Part shown: piece by piece, positions 35,536 through 44,772 of the stretch
How positions within the stretch are numbered: position 1 is the stretch's first letter
How the letters are laid out: every line of letters begins with the position of its first letter
DNA from: an uncultured Flaviramulus sp.
Lineage (GTDB): Bacteria > Bacteroidota > Bacteroidia > Flavobacteriales > Flavobacteriaceae
Reading direction: 5' to 3'
DNA: 64,000 nt
NCBI GenBank assembly: GCA_947487155.1
Contig: CANKVS010000011.1
Span: 1 to 64,000 of the forward strand
The notes under the pieces: model-generated
What the model saw: only the letters and a program-made list of their open reading frames with translations
Database searches by the model: none
What the model was told of the DNA's origin: nothing
Position numbers and translations under genes: made by a program

Positions 35536-36813
35536 TTAATTAAACTTTTTAAACGGACGTATAATAAGACGCGCAGCCTTATCAAAATTGATATAATTAT
35601 AACACCAATTAAAAAAAACAATTACTCTGTTACGAAAACCAACCAAAGCCATAAGGTGTACAAACATCCAAACAAACCAAGCAAAAAAACCAGCAAATTT
35701 ATAACGTTTTAAATCGACAACTGCTTTATTTCTACCCACGGTTGCCATCGATCCTTTGTCTTTATACTTAAACTTTTTTAAAGGCTTTCCTTCTATTAAT
35801 TTAATAAGATTTTTTCCTAATAATTCACCTTGTTGAATTGCTGGTTGCGCAACTTGCGGATGCCCTTTTGGGTAAGCTTCAGTTTCCATTAATGCAATGT
35901 CTCCCAAGGCAAAAATATTAGTATAACCTTCAACTTGGTTAAACACATTTACTTTATACCTATTGGCACGATCCACAAGGGTCTCTGTGCGAAGTCCTTT
36001 TACTGGGTTCCCTGTAACTCCTGCTGCCCAAATTAATGTTTCAGACTGCAATTTTAAACTTAAGTTAGTTGACACCTTTTTACCGTCATATTCTGTAACA
36101 AGCGTATTGCAATGCACCAAAACACCTAATTTAGTAAGAAATCGAGCTGCTTTTTTAGATGCATGTTCACTCATTGTTGGTAAAACCCGCGAGCTTCCTT
36201 CTAATAAATATATTTGCATATCTGAAGGAATTAAATCATGATAATCTCTTGGTAGTATATGGTTTTTAAGTTCTGCAATAGCCCCCGCTAGTTCAACTCC
36301 CGTTGGTCCTCCTCCTACAATAACAAAATTAAGCAATGCTTTTCGAGCTTCTTTATTATTAGTAATTGCAGCTTGCTCAAAATTTTGTAAAATCAAACTT
36401 CTAATATTTAAAGCTTGAGGGACTTTTTTCATTGGCATCCCATGAGTTTCAATAGTCTTATTACCAAAGTAATTGGTTTTTGTTCCAGTGGCAATTACCA
36501 AATAATCAAAACTAATTTTCCCAATGCTTGTATCAATTTCATTAGTTTCATCATCTATATTATTTACTTCTGCCAATCTAAAAAAGGTATTCTTATGTTT
36601 TTTAATTATTTTTCGTAGCGGATATGCAATAGAATCGGGTTCTAAACCTGCCGAAGACACTTGGTATAATAAAGGCTGAAACGTATGATAGTTACGCTTA
36701 TCTATTAAAACAATTTGCACATTTTTATTAGCTAAAGTTTTTGCTAAATTAATACCTGCAAAACCACCGCCAATTATAACAACTCTAGGTAAATTTGATT
36801 GAGGAATATTCAT
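35536..36813 (-). CDS. ndh: Type II NADH dehydrogenase
   Basis: 425 residues from the preferred start MNIPQSN (the frame runs 13 codons further). The FAD-binding fold is VVIIGGGFAGINLAKTL, the NAD-binding fold is FVIVGGGPTGVELAGAIAEL, and YTNIFALGDIALM carries the second FAD contact. The hydrophobic C-terminal segment (FAGFFAWFVWMFVHLMALVGF) is typical for peripheral membrane attachment. It oxidises NADH and reduces quinone without pumping protons. A TATCTTTG element lies about 28 bases upstream. Confidence 0.93.
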   Translation of the reverse strand: MNIPQSNLPRVVIIGGGFAGINLAKTLANKNVQIVLIDKRNYHTFQPLLYQVSSAGLEPDSIAYPLRKIIKKHKNTFFRLAEVNNIDDETNEIDTSIGKISFDYLVIATGTKTNYFGNKTIETHGMPMKKVPQALNIRSLILQNFEQAAITNNKEARKALLNFVIVGGGPTGVELAGAIAELKNHILPRDYHDLIPSDMQIYLLEGSSRVLPTMSEHASKKAARFLTKLGVLVHCNTLVTEYDGKKVSTNLSLKLQSETLIWAAGVTGNPVKGLRTETLVDRANRYKVNVFNQVEGYTNIFALGDIALMETEAYPKGHPQVAQPAIQQGELLGKNLIKLIEGKPLKKFKYKDKGSMATVGRNKAVVDLKRYKFAGFFAWFVWMFVHLMALVGFRNRVIVFFNWCYNYINFDKAARLIIRPFKKFN

Positions 36814-36840
36814 AGAAATTAATGTAAAAAATATCGTATG

Positions 36841-36848
36841 CAAAGATA
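36841..36848 (-). promoter_or_regulatory. TATCTTTG -7 element of ndh
   Basis: Plus-strand CAAAGATA. It favours the downstream ATG at 36813 over the upstream codon at 36852, because the longer form would start before the promoter box. No -33 TTG is obvious. Confidence 0.4.
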
Positions 36849-36946
36849 CCATTTAAGCATTTTACACACTATTTTTAAATATTATTTTTATGTTTTTGTA
36901 ACATTTTAAATATTTAAGCTACTTATAGTATAACTAAACCATCACA

Positions 36947-37441
36947 TTGACTAAAGAACTTGAACATAGTTTTGTTGAATTGCTAGAGAAGCATCAGAAT
37001 ATTATTCATAAAGTATGTCGTTTATACACTAATAATTATGATGCTCACAACGATTTATTCCAAGAAATAACCATACAACTTTGGAAAGCTTATCCAAAGT
37101 TTCGTGGCGATGCTAAATTTAGTACTTGGATGTACAGGGTTGGTTTAAATACTGCCATAACCCTTTACAGGAAATCTAAACGTACTATTAAAACCCAAGA
37201 TTTTGAAGGTGTAGCGTTTAAAATGAAAGCTGAAGATTATGACGATACCGAAGAACAACAATTAAAAATACTATATAAAGCAGTACATCAATTAAATGAT
37301 ATTGAGAAAGCACTTGTCTTTTTGTATTTAGAAGATAAGGATTATAGAGAAATTAGTGAAACCCTGGGAATAAGTGAAGTTAATGCTAGAGTGAAAATGA
37401 ATAGAATTAAAACGAAACTTAGAACCATATTAAATCCGTAA
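36947..37441 (+). CDS. ECF-type RNA polymerase sigma factor
   Basis: 164 residues, starting at TTG. Region 2 is clear (HNDLFQEITIQLWKAYPKFRGDAKFSTWMYRVGLNTAI), as is region 4 with a helix-turn-helix (LEDKDYREISETLGISEVNARVKMNRIKTKL). This is a group IV sigma factor. The next gene begins 5 bases downstream and encodes a membrane protein, likely its regulator or partner. The regulon is unknown. Confidence 0.92.
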   Translation: MTKELEHSFVELLEKHQNIIHKVCRLYTNNYDAHNDLFQEITIQLWKAYPKFRGDAKFSTWMYRVGLNTAITLYRKSKRTIKTQDFEGVAFKMKAEDYDDTEEQQLKILYKAVHQLNDIEKALVFLYLEDKDYREISETLGISEVNARVKMNRIKTKLRTILNP

Positions 37442-37445
37442 TATT

Positions 37446-38087
37446 ATGGATGAATTAGATTTATTAAAGAAAGATTGGAACAAAGGAGGTGATAATTTTC
37501 CTAAGTTAACATACAACGACATATATAAGATGATTTTAAAGAGATCGTCTTCTATTGTTAAATGGATATTTATAATTAGTTTACTTGAATTCGCTTTTTG
37601 GGCTTTAATATCTTTTTTCTTAAAAGATAGTGAAAGCATGAAACGCTTTAACCAATATGACGCAGACACAATATTTATTCCTTTAATGGTTATAGGCTAT
37701 GTTATTTTAGCCTATTTTTTCTATTTATTCTTTAAAAACTACAAAACCATTTCCACTACAGACAATGCCAAAATTTTAATGGAGAACATTCTTAAAACAA
37801 GAAGAATTGTTAAACAATATGTTGCATTTAATTTAATTTATTTAGTCGTTTCAACTATAGTTGTATTATGGCTTGAGTTTGACAGGGATCAACTTATAAT
37901 AAATCAAGTGCAAGAAGCCACTGCAAATGGAGAGGCTTTTAAATTTTATGCAACTATTATAGCCGCTACAATCCTATTGTTAATATTAGCAATAGGGGTT
38001 TTACTCCTGTTTTATTGGCTAATTTACGGTCTATTATTAAAACGTTTAAATAGAAATTATAAAGAGCTTAAGAAGCTAGAAGTTTAG
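37446..38087 (+). CDS. Four-helix membrane protein, probable partner of the ECF sigma factor
   Basis: 213 residues. A short N-terminal cytoplasmic part begins MDELDLLKKDWNKG, reminiscent of the start of anti-sigma-like proteins. Four transmembrane helices follow (about 40-58, 78-98, 122-142 and 165-195). No zinc-binding anti-sigma motif (HxxxCxxC) is seen. The 4-base spacing after the sigma gene argues for co-translation, and a role in holding the sigma factor at the membrane is inferred from context. Relatives have been misannotated as carotene oxygenases; nothing here supports that. It is convergent with the pseudouridine synthase, overlapping by 4 bases. Confidence 0.8.
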   Translation: MDELDLLKKDWNKGGDNFPKLTYNDIYKMILKRSSSIVKWIFIISLLEFAFWALISFFLKDSESMKRFNQYDADTIFIPLMVIGYVILAYFFYLFFKNYKTISTTDNAKILMENILKTRRIVKQYVAFNLIYLVVSTIVVLWLEFDRDQLIINQVQEATANGEAFKFYATIIAATILLLILAIGVLLLFYWLIYGLLLKRLNRNYKELKKLEV

Positions 38088-38653
38088 AAAAACGTTTCAA
38101 CCTCCATAACCTCACCAGATTGCATTTTACCAATATGAATATTGCCTACTCTAACTCTCACAAGTCTTAATGTAGGAAACCCAACTGCCGATGTCATTTT
38201 TCTAACTTGACGAAATTTACCTTCATTTAAAGTTATTGATAACCACGATGTTGGTCCATGCCTATCGTCTCTAATTTTTTTTGAGCGTGCAGGTAAGTTT
38301 GTAACTCCATTTAACTTAAAAGCTTTACAGGGTTTGGTTATATATGTTTTACCTTCAATACGTATTTCAACGCCTAACTTTAAAGTTTCTATCGCTTTTT
38401 CCGAAATATCACCATCCACTTGCGCATAATATTCTTTTTCAACTTTTTGGCTATTTACAAAAGCACTTGTTTTACCATCAGTGGTTAAAAGTAATACCCC
38501 TTCAGATTTTTCGTCTAGCCTACCAATAGCCATAATGCCTTCAGGGAAATTTCCTAGAATACCTAAAAACTTTTTGTTGCGTTGTTTATTAGCATTACTC
38601 ATAAACTGACTTAAATATCCATAAGGTTTATAAATAATAAAATGTTTATGCAT
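38084..38653 (-). CDS. rluE: 23S rRNA pseudouridine synthase, RluE type
   Basis: 189 residues from MHKHFIIYKPYGYLSQF (the frame runs six codons further). It lacks an S4 domain. The catalytic Asp is in AIGRLDEKSEGVLLLTTDG, and KFRQVRKMTSAVGFPTLRLVRVRVG is the RsuA/RluE motif. The size and absence of S4 fit RluE, which modifies U2457 in 23S rRNA. It is adjacent to topB, with about 60 bases between. Confidence 0.9.
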   Translation of the reverse strand: MHKHFIIYKPYGYLSQFMSNANKQRNKKFLGILGNFPEGIMAIGRLDEKSEGVLLLTTDGKTSAFVNSQKVEKEYYAQVDGDISEKAIETLKLGVEIRIEGKTYITKPCKAFKLNGVTNLPARSKKIRDDRHGPTSWLSITLNEGKFRQVRKMTSAVGFPTLRLVRVRVGNIHIGKMQSGEVMEVETFF

Positions 38654-38714
38654 TGTTTTATCTAAATTCATATTAACTACTAATACAACGAATTATCATA
38701 GTGTACGAATCAAT

Positions 38715-41009
38715 TTAAATGCTTTCTTTTAAAATTTTGTAAACTAGGTCTTTTGTAGGGGTTTGCCCGTTCATTCTTTCTCTTACCGCATCAAATGTCA
38801 TTTTAAAATCGCAGCCCAATTTATAATCACTACAACCATAAGCGGTTTTTCCTTTTACAACTGTTCCTTTTTTGCATTTAGGACACGATAACTCATTAGA
38901 TTTCGCTTTCGCGGACGATTTTTTAGGTTCTAATTTTAATTTGAAGTTTTCATCAAAACGCAGCAGTCCTTCAACAGCACCTATTTCTGTTTTAAAACCT
39001 TTTAAATTAACTGTAGATCCTTTTTTAAGTAATCTAACAAATTGTTTTTCTGATATTTTTTTGTCAGCAAAACTAAACGGTAAAACAAAATCGCAACCCC
39101 ATTTATACCCGCGACAACCATAAGCAGTTTTTCCTTTTAAAAGTGTATTCTGTTTACATTTAGGGCAAGTTTCGGTAACAATTCCTGCACTTGTCTTTTC
39201 TGCAACTTTTGCTTGTCGTTTTTTAATGGTTTCAGCATGCGAAATATTAGCGCGTTTAGTTTCACTCCTCACCTCATAAACCAATTCATCAACCATACGC
39301 TTCATATTCTTTATAAACCGACTTGCACTAAACGCGCCTTTTTCAATGTCTTTTAACTGTTTTTCCCAAGACCCAGTAAGTTCTGCAGATTTTAATAATT
39401 TATTCTGAATCGTATCTATAAGCTGAACACCCGTAACCGTTGGTAATACTTGCTTTTTATTTCTTTTAATATATTTACGCTTAAATAGTGTTTCAATAAT
39501 ATTAGCTCGTGTTGATGGTCGCCCAATACCATTCTCTTTCATTAAATCTCGAAGCTCATCATCATCAACCTGTTTTCCCGCAGTTTCCATTGCTCGCAGT
39601 AATGACGCTTCTGTATATTGGTTTGGTGGTTTGGTTTCCTTCTCTAGAAAAGAAGGTTCATGAGGTCCTTTTTCTCCTTTAATAAATTGCGGCAAAAATT
39701 TATCCTTTGTCACACTGAGCGCAGTCGAAGTGTCAAAAACTACGCGCCACCCCTTATCCAAAATTTCTTTTCCTGTGGTTTTAAAAGAAACATTATCTGC
39801 TGCACCAATAACGGTAGTGTTAGACACCAAACAATCTTCATAAAAAACAGCTATAAAGCGTTTTACAATAATATCGTAAACCTGTTGCTGGTTGTATTGT
39901 AAATTAATTTGAATGCCCGTTGGAATAATGGCATGGTGATCGGTTACTTTTTTATCGTTAAATACTTTGGACGATTTTTTTATTGGTTTACCTAAAAGTA
40001 CTTGTGTTAACTTTGAATAATTCGTTAATTTTTGAAGAATTCCAGGTACTTTAGGATACACATCATTAGGTAAAAACGTGGTATCAACTCTAGGATAAGT
40101 TACTACTTTTTGTTCGTATAATTTCTGAACAATCTTAAGTGTTTCATCTGCCGAAAATCCAAATTTTGTATTACAATACACCTGCAAACCTGTTAAATCG
40201 AACAACTTAGGCGCGTATTCTTTTCCCTTTTTCTTGGTTATGGAAATAATTTCAAAATCTGATGCTTTAACTTTATCTGCTAAAACCTGACCATCTTCCA
40301 TTTTTAAAAAACGCCCTTCTTCATAACTAAATAAGGTATCACGATACAAGGTTTGTAATTCCCAATAAGGTTGTGGCTTAAAGTTTTCGATGGTTTTAAA
40401 CCGATCGACCACCATAGCCAATGTTGGTGTTTGCACACGACCAACAGATAAAACCTGCTTGTAACCGCCATGTTTTACGGTATATAATCGTGTGGCGTTC
40501 ATGCCTAATAACCAATCGCCTATAGCTCTTGAAAAACCTGCGTAGTATAGATTATCATAATCTTCTGATGGTTTTAAATTTTGAAACCCTTCCTTTATAG
40601 CCTCGGTAGTTAATGATGAAATCCACAAACGCTGTACTTCACCTTTATAGTTGGCTTCGTTCATCACCCAACGCTGAATTAACTCCCCTTCCTGTCCTGC
40701 ATCACCACAGTTTATAACAACATCTGCTTTATCAAATAAGCCTTTTACAATATTGAATTGTTTTTGTATTCCCGAATTTGAAACCACTTTTGTTTGAAAT
40801 TTTTCGGGTAACATGGGAAGGTTATTTAAATCCCAACTCTTCCAATAGGACTTATAATCATTAGGTTCCATCAGTGTACACAAATGCCCAAATGTATACG
40901 TTACAGCATAACCATTGCCTTCATAATAACCATCACGCTTAGAGTTAGCTCCTAATACAGATGCTATTTCTCTTGCAACACTTGGTTTTTCGGCAATACA
41001 GACTTTCAC
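38715..41009 (-). CDS. topB: DNA topoisomerase III
   Basis: 764 residues. Type IA topoisomerase with an N-terminal Toprim domain (KVCIAEKPSVAREIASVLG, INCGDAGQEGELIQRW), the gate domain with SVGRVQTPTLAM and catalytic Tyr305 in VTYPRVDTTF, and later ASLLRAMETAGKQ and GIGRPSTRANIIETL. Two C-terminal zinc-ribbon-like Cys clusters (CPKCKQNTLLKGKTAYGCRG and a second copy) flank an additional domain. A dispersed repeat is embedded in frame at residues 426-433. It relaxes and decatenates DNA. Confidence 0.95.
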   Translation of the reverse strand: MKVCIAEKPSVAREIASVLGANSKRDGYYEGNGYAVTYTFGHLCTLMEPNDYKSYWKSWDLNNLPMLPEKFQTKVVSNSGIQKQFNIVKGLFDKADVVINCGDAGQEGELIQRWVMNEANYKGEVQRLWISSLTTEAIKEGFQNLKPSEDYDNLYYAGFSRAIGDWLLGMNATRLYTVKHGGYKQVLSVGRVQTPTLAMVVDRFKTIENFKPQPYWELQTLYRDTLFSYEEGRFLKMEDGQVLADKVKASDFEIISITKKKGKEYAPKLFDLTGLQVYCNTKFGFSADETLKIVQKLYEQKVVTYPRVDTTFLPNDVYPKVPGILQKLTNYSKLTQVLLGKPIKKSSKVFNDKKVTDHHAIIPTGIQINLQYNQQQVYDIIVKRFIAVFYEDCLVSNTTVIGAADNVSFKTTGKEILDKGWRVVFDTSTALSVTKDKFLPQFIKGEKGPHEPSFLEKETKPPNQYTEASLLRAMETAGKQVDDDELRDLMKENGIGRPSTRANIIETLFKRKYIKRNKKQVLPTVTGVQLIDTIQNKLLKSAELTGSWEKQLKDIEKGAFSASRFIKNMKRMVDELVYEVRSETKRANISHAETIKKRQAKVAEKTSAGIVTETCPKCKQNTLLKGKTAYGCRGYKWGCDFVLPFSFADKKISEKQFVRLLKKGSTVNLKGFKTEIGAVEGLLRFDENFKLKLEPKKSSAKAKSNELSCPKCKKGTVVKGKTAYGCSDYKLGCDFKMTFDAVRERMNGQTPTKDLVYKILKESI
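39711..39734 (-). repeat. Dispersed TGAGCGNAGTCGAA repeat inside topB
   Basis: Plus-strand CACACTGAGCGCAGTCGAAG then TGTC, an imperfect palindrome. It encodes topB residues DTSTALSV (426-433) without breaking the frame. The same core occurs at 45336-45349 and 45386-45398, and in altered form at 42788-42801. Confidence 0.65.
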
Positions 41010-41215
41010 TTACTTATTTTTAAATACGCAGTGCAAAATAGGCATATTGCTGTTTGTATTAAAATGGTTTTATTAGGAGTTATTAACCATAATTTTGATT
41101 CTTAACGGTAAACTACTTCAAGGCAAACTCACAGTTATTTATATAAGGAAAGACATTAAATATGTCTCTAAACTAAATTTTCAGAATACATATTACTTCA
41201 AACATGTTTAGCAAA

Positions 41216-41689
41216 CTATTCATCCAACCAAGCGGTCATCATCCATATGGTTTTTTCTTGTTCGGTAATAAAATCACTCATCATAGAGTTTGTCCCTTCA
41301 TCGTTTGCATCTCCAGATTTATCTAAAATAAGTCTTTCAATTTTTAAAAGTTCGGTTAAAGAATCTACAATTAAGTGCACTGCTTTATCATCTTTAGATA
41401 TATTTTTACCTACTGAAACTTGAGCTAATTCCGAATAGTCTTTAAACGTATGAAGTGGTGTTTCGCCTAAGGTTAAAATACGTTCTGCAATTTCATCTAC
41501 TTTAACATTGGCATCAGTGTATAATTCTTCAAATTTAACATGCAAATCAAAGAAACGTTTCCCTTTAATATTCCAATGTATACCTCTTAAATTTTGATAA
41601 TATGTTTGAAAATTTGCTAATAAATGGTTTAAATCTGTTGCAATTTCCTTTGTTTTTCCAGTGTCTAATCCTAAACTATTAAGTGTCAT
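41216..41689 (-). CDS. dps: Dps-like ferritin-fold protein
   Basis: 157 residues. The Dps ferroxidase pattern is present: LLANFQTYYQNLRGIHWNIKGKRFFDLHVKFEELYTDANVKVDEIAERI, with His and Asp/Glu ligands at the usual positions, and a final TIWMMTAWLDE. It stores iron and protects DNA against peroxide. It is divergent from oxyR with 105 bases between, a classical peroxide-response arrangement. A TAAATTTG element lies upstream. Confidence 0.95.
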   Translation of the reverse strand: MTLNSLGLDTGKTKEIATDLNHLLANFQTYYQNLRGIHWNIKGKRFFDLHVKFEELYTDANVKVDEIAERILTLGETPLHTFKDYSELAQVSVGKNISKDDKAVHLIVDSLTELLKIERLILDKSGDANDEGTNSMMSDFITEQEKTIWMMTAWLDE

Positions 41690-41714
41690 TTTATATGTGT
41701 TTTATTATTTTCAA

Positions 41715-41762
41715 CAAATTTAATTTATAATTAACATGATTTTCTATAAATTTTATTGATAG
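41715..41762. promoter_or_regulatory. Shared dps/oxyR control region
   Basis: On the minus strand TAAATTTG (plus-strand CAAATTTA, 41715-41722) is a -7 element for dps, about 26 bases before its start. Between it and oxyR lies an inverted repeat CTAT (41744-41747) ... ATAG (41759-41762), with a further ATAG at 41776-41779, a plausible OxyR site. Spacing does not fit the classic four ATAG elements exactly. Confidence 0.4.
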
Positions 41763-41794
41763 TTTTTATATTTTTATAGCTTAAATTGATAACG

Positions 41795-42733
41795 ATGACC
41801 ATTACACAATTATATTATGTTTTAGCTGTTGCTGAAAACCAAAATTTTACTAAAGCCGCAGAAAAATGTTTTGTTACGCAACCCACATTAAGTATGCAAA
41901 TACAAAAACTTGAAGACCAACTTGATGTACTTATCTTTGATAGAAGTAAAAAACCAATTGAACTTACCGATGTTGGTAAAAAAATTGTAAAACAAGCGCG
42001 CAACATTGTTAACGAATCATATAGAATTCAAGATATAGTTGACCAACAAAAGGGTTTTATTGGCGGTGAATTTAAATTAGGTATAATCCCTACAGTTATG
42101 CCTACACTATTGCCTATGTTTTTAAAAACATTTATTAAAAGGCATCCAAAAGTTAAGCTGAAAATTGAAGAGTTAACCACAGAAGAAATTATAGCAAGAA
42201 TTGTAGATGGTCATTTAGATGCTGCCATTGCCGCAACACCTCTTGAGCATGATACCATTAAAGAACGTGTTTTGTATTACGAGCCATTTGTTAGTTACAT
42301 ACCAAAAAACCATCGTCTTCATGACTCTAAAAAAATTGATGTCTCAGATTTAGATATTAGTGATATGCTGCTTCTTGAAGACGGACATTGTTTTAGAGAT
42401 GGTGTTATTAACTTATGTAAAGTTTTTAAGAATCATACTGATGATAAATTTCAACTTGAAAGTGGCAGTATAGAAACACTTATAAAATTATCTAACGAAG
42501 GTTTAGGTATGACGCTTTTACCATATTTACACACATTAGATATTAACGATAAAGAGAAAAAGAATTTACATCATTTTAATGAACCTACACCAGCCAGAGA
42601 AGTTAGTATTATTTATCATAAAAGTGAATTAAAAATGCAAATTATTGAAGCACTACAAGATGTTATTTCTGGAATAATAAGAGGTGCTATTGCATTTCAA
42701 AATGTAGAAATAATAAGTCCTTTACCTAAATAG
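41795..42733 (+). CDS. oxyR: LysR-family peroxide regulator OxyR
   Basis: 312 residues from ATG at 41795; an in-frame TTG at 41786 is less likely. The N-terminal HTH (TITQLYYVLAVAENQNFTKAAEKCFVTQPTLSMQIQKLED) is a LysR domain. In the effector domain, LLLEDGHCFRDGVINLC supplies the two redox cysteines in the C-X7-C spacing of OxyR. The product senses hydrogen peroxide. It is divergent from dps, and its terminator loop contains a dispersed repeat. Confidence 0.93.
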   Translation: MTITQLYYVLAVAENQNFTKAAEKCFVTQPTLSMQIQKLEDQLDVLIFDRSKKPIELTDVGKKIVKQARNIVNESYRIQDIVDQQKGFIGGEFKLGIIPTVMPTLLPMFLKTFIKRHPKVKLKIEELTTEEIIARIVDGHLDAAIAATPLEHDTIKERVLYYEPFVSYIPKNHRLHDSKKIDVSDLDISDMLLLEDGHCFRDGVINLCKVFKNHTDDKFQLESGSIETLIKLSNEGLGMTLLPYLHTLDINDKEKKNLHHFNEPTPAREVSIIYHKSELKMQIIEALQDVISGIIRGAIAFQNVEIISPLPK

Positions 42734-42772
42734 TCGTATAAATGACTTCAATAATAAAAATTATTATTGATT

Positions 42773-42822
42773 AAAAAAGCGACCTACTTCGGCTACACTC
42801 AGTAACCATAGGTCGCTTTTTT
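42773..42822. terminator. Bidirectional terminator with a repeat in its loop
   Basis: Stem AAAAAAGCGACCTA (42773-42786) / TAGGTCGCTTTTTT (42809-42822). It serves oxyR on the plus strand and the convergent small gene on the minus strand. The 22-base loop (42787-42808) contains a diverged copy of the TGAGCGNAGTCGAA repeat in reverse orientation. Confidence 0.85.
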
Positions 42823-42823
42823 T

Positions 42824-43021
42824 TTATGATTTTAAATAAATTAAACATTGATTTAATTCTGGGTTTTGCTGAACTAGAGAATGAATAAAAATTTTAAGCT
42901 CTTCAATCTCATAAGGTAATAACCTTGTTACTGCCTTTTTTACTTCTTTGCAAAACAACGTAGTATCAAAACTAACTTTTTTAAGTACAGTTTTAGTATA
43001 CTCTAGCATTGCTCTTGCCAT
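42824..43021 (-). CDS. Small conserved-looking hypothetical protein
   Basis: 65 residues with the look of a real protein: charged and hydrophobic residues are balanced and helical (EYTKTVLKKVSFDTTLF, LLPYEIEELKIFIHSLV). It contains two Cys. It ends 2 bases from a shared terminator and is alone on its strand. I recall similar small proteins in flavobacteria but no function. Confidence 0.65.
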   Translation of the reverse strand: MARAMLEYTKTVLKKVSFDTTLFCKEVKKAVTRLLPYEIEELKIFIHSLVQQNPELNQCLIYLKS

Positions 43022-43187
43022 AATTACTATTAAAGGATTTAAGTTAAATTAAAAGTAAATTTGTGTATAGGCTTTCTTTTTATATTTTTATTAAACAGTT
43101 AAATTTAGTGAAAAATTGCTTCTGTTTTTAATTTTAAAGGAAGTTTAACACTTAGTACTATTTTTAACTTAAAATTTAGAACTTGTA

Positions 43188-43988
43188 TTAAAATCTATTG
43201 TCACCATCTAGTAAATCTCCTAAACCTCCTAAAACACTACCTTCTCCTTTTCGTTTCCCTCCTGCTTGTGAAGCCGAAGCTAAAACACGACCTGCTAACC
43301 TGCTAAACGGCAACGATTGTATGTAAACCGTTCCTGGACCTTGGAGCTTTGCAAAAAATAAGCCTTCACCTCCAAAAATGGTATTTTTAATACCGCCAAC
43401 AAATTCAATATCGTAATCTACTGTTTGGTCAAAACCTACAATACAACCCGTATCTACACGTAACATTTCTCCTACTTGAAGCTCTTTTTTTGCCATGGTG
43501 CCACCTGCATGTACAAATGCCATTCCGTCGCCTTCTAATTTTTGCATAATAAAACCTTCGCCTCCAAAAAGTCCTCGTCCTAATTTTTTAGAAAACTCAA
43601 TACCTACATTAACGCCTTTTGCTGCACATAAAAATGCATCTTTTTGGCAAATAAACTTTCCACCAAATTCTGTTAAATCGATTGGTATTATTTTCCCTGG
43701 ATATGGCGATGCAAAAGATACATTACGTTTACCCACTAAATCGTTATAAAACGCCGTCATAAATAAACTTTCACCAGTAAGTATGCGTTTTCCTGCTCCT
43801 AATATTTTACCTAAAAACCCTGTGTCTTTTTGAGATCCATCGCCAAAAATAGTTTCCATTTTAATACCATCGTCCATCATCATAAAGCTACCTGCTTCTG
43901 CTACTACACCTTCTTGCGGGTCTAATTCTATTTCTACGTATTGCATTTCTTCTCCGTAGATTTTATAGTCAATTTCGTGTGCTGTCAT
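43188..43988 (-). CDS. AIM24/TIGR00266 family protein
   Basis: 266 residues. The beta-rich TIGR00266 pattern is present: [103 protein letters not shown] and [24 protein letters not shown]. The family relates to mitochondrial AIM24 and its biochemical role is unknown. The C-terminal tail is Gly/Lys-rich ([18 protein letters not shown]). It is followed upstream by the DUF4442 gene on the same strand, with about 185 bases between. Confidence 0.9.
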   Translation of the reverse strand: MTAHEIDYKIYGEEMQYVEIELDPQEGVVAEAGSFMMMDDGIKMETIFGDGSQKDTGFLGKILGAGKRILTGESLFMTAFYNDLVGKRNVSFASPYPGKIIPIDLTEFGGKFICQKDAFLCAAKGVNVGIEFSKKLGRGLFGGEGFIMQKLEGDGMAFVHAGGTMAKKELQVGEMLRVDTGCIVGFDQTVDYDIEFVGGIKNTIFGGEGLFFAKLQGPGTVYIQSLPFSRLAGRVLASASQAGGKRKGEGSVLGGLGDLLDGDNRF

Positions 43989-44109
43989 TTTTTTTATGTG
44001 TTTTGTTGATTCACTTATTAGTTGATTTGTTTTGATTTTTGTTACAAAGTTTTAAAAATTACAAATTTCAATCTCTAAATTCCAAAAAAAAGTATCTCGA
44101 AAAGTCGTT

Positions 44110-44180
44110 AAGACACAAAGTAAAACGTGATTTACTGCTTACTGAACACTGCCAACTGCGTACTGAATACTGCTTACTGT
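44110..44180. repeat. Short ACTGMMNACTG-type tandem sequence
   Basis: The stretch contains a series of related units (TTACTGCTTACTGAACACTG, CCAACTGCGTACTGAATACTG, CTTACTG), and the phrase ACTGAATACTG recurs at about 45235-45245. The first 130 bases of the gap have no gene I can support. It probably is a simple degenerate repeat. Confidence 0.4.
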
Positions 44181-44629
44181 TTTACTTTGACACTCCATTC
44201 AAAATTAAAGGTAGACACAACAACACCATCTATATTGGTCCCTACAGATGTCATCCAAATGGCTTGTCCTTCTCCAGTTTCAATAGTTTTTTGCAGTGCC
44301 TTATCTATTAATTCGCCATCGTTACAAATAAATGTTATTCTACCTGTTGCTTTTTTTGTAAAGGTTGCATTATTGGTTGTTACTAGCATAGATACTTTTT
44401 TACCACTTTCTTGAATTTTTCCCATTACAATTGCCCCTGTTGCAAGTTCAGCAGCCATACCCTGCACTGCCCAAAATAATGATTTAAATGGGTTTTGATT
44501 AATCCATCTGTGTTTAACCGAAACGGTACAAGATATATTATCTAAAGATTTAACCCTGATACCTAAAAGGTAAACAGAAGGTAGCTTAAATATGTTGAAT
44601 GCGTTTATTTTACTGGGTGTTAACTTCAT
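44174..44629 (-). CDS. DUF4442 family protein (hot-dog fold)
   Basis: 151 residues. The pattern FNIFKLPSVYLLGIRVKSLDNISCTVSV, then HRWINQNPFKSLFWAVQGMAAELATGAIVMG fits the DUF4442 family, which is related to hot-dog thioesterases (PaaI-like). The classical catalytic residues are not easily assigned, so enzymatic function is uncertain. Length is normal. It is divergent from the DUF4870 gene. Confidence 0.85.
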   Translation of the reverse strand: MKLTPSKINAFNIFKLPSVYLLGIRVKSLDNISCTVSVKHRWINQNPFKSLFWAVQGMAAELATGAIVMGKIQESGKKVSMLVTTNNATFTKKATGRITFICNDGELIDKALQKTIETGEGQAIWMTSVGTNIDGVVVSTFNFEWSVKVKQ

Positions 44630-44735
44630 TAGAGATTGATTTTTATCAAAATTATTGAAAATAATCGATATATCAATTTGTTAAAATTATGTTAAAATTA
44701 AGTACTATGCGTAACATAATACCTTTTTTTAAACA

Positions 44736-44743
44736 TATATTTG
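44736..44743 (+). promoter_or_regulatory. TATATTTG -7 element of the DUF4870 gene
   Basis: TANNTTTG match 29 bases before the start codon. No -33 TTG at the expected distance. Confidence 0.35.
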
Positions 44744-44772
44744 CATAAAAAACTATTATATGTTTTAAAATC

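Noticed and set aside
44039..44414. Two overlapping plus-strand open frames of about 90 codons.
   Set aside because: They are made of degenerate tandem sequence and the reverse strand of the DUF4442 gene, without a recognisable pattern.
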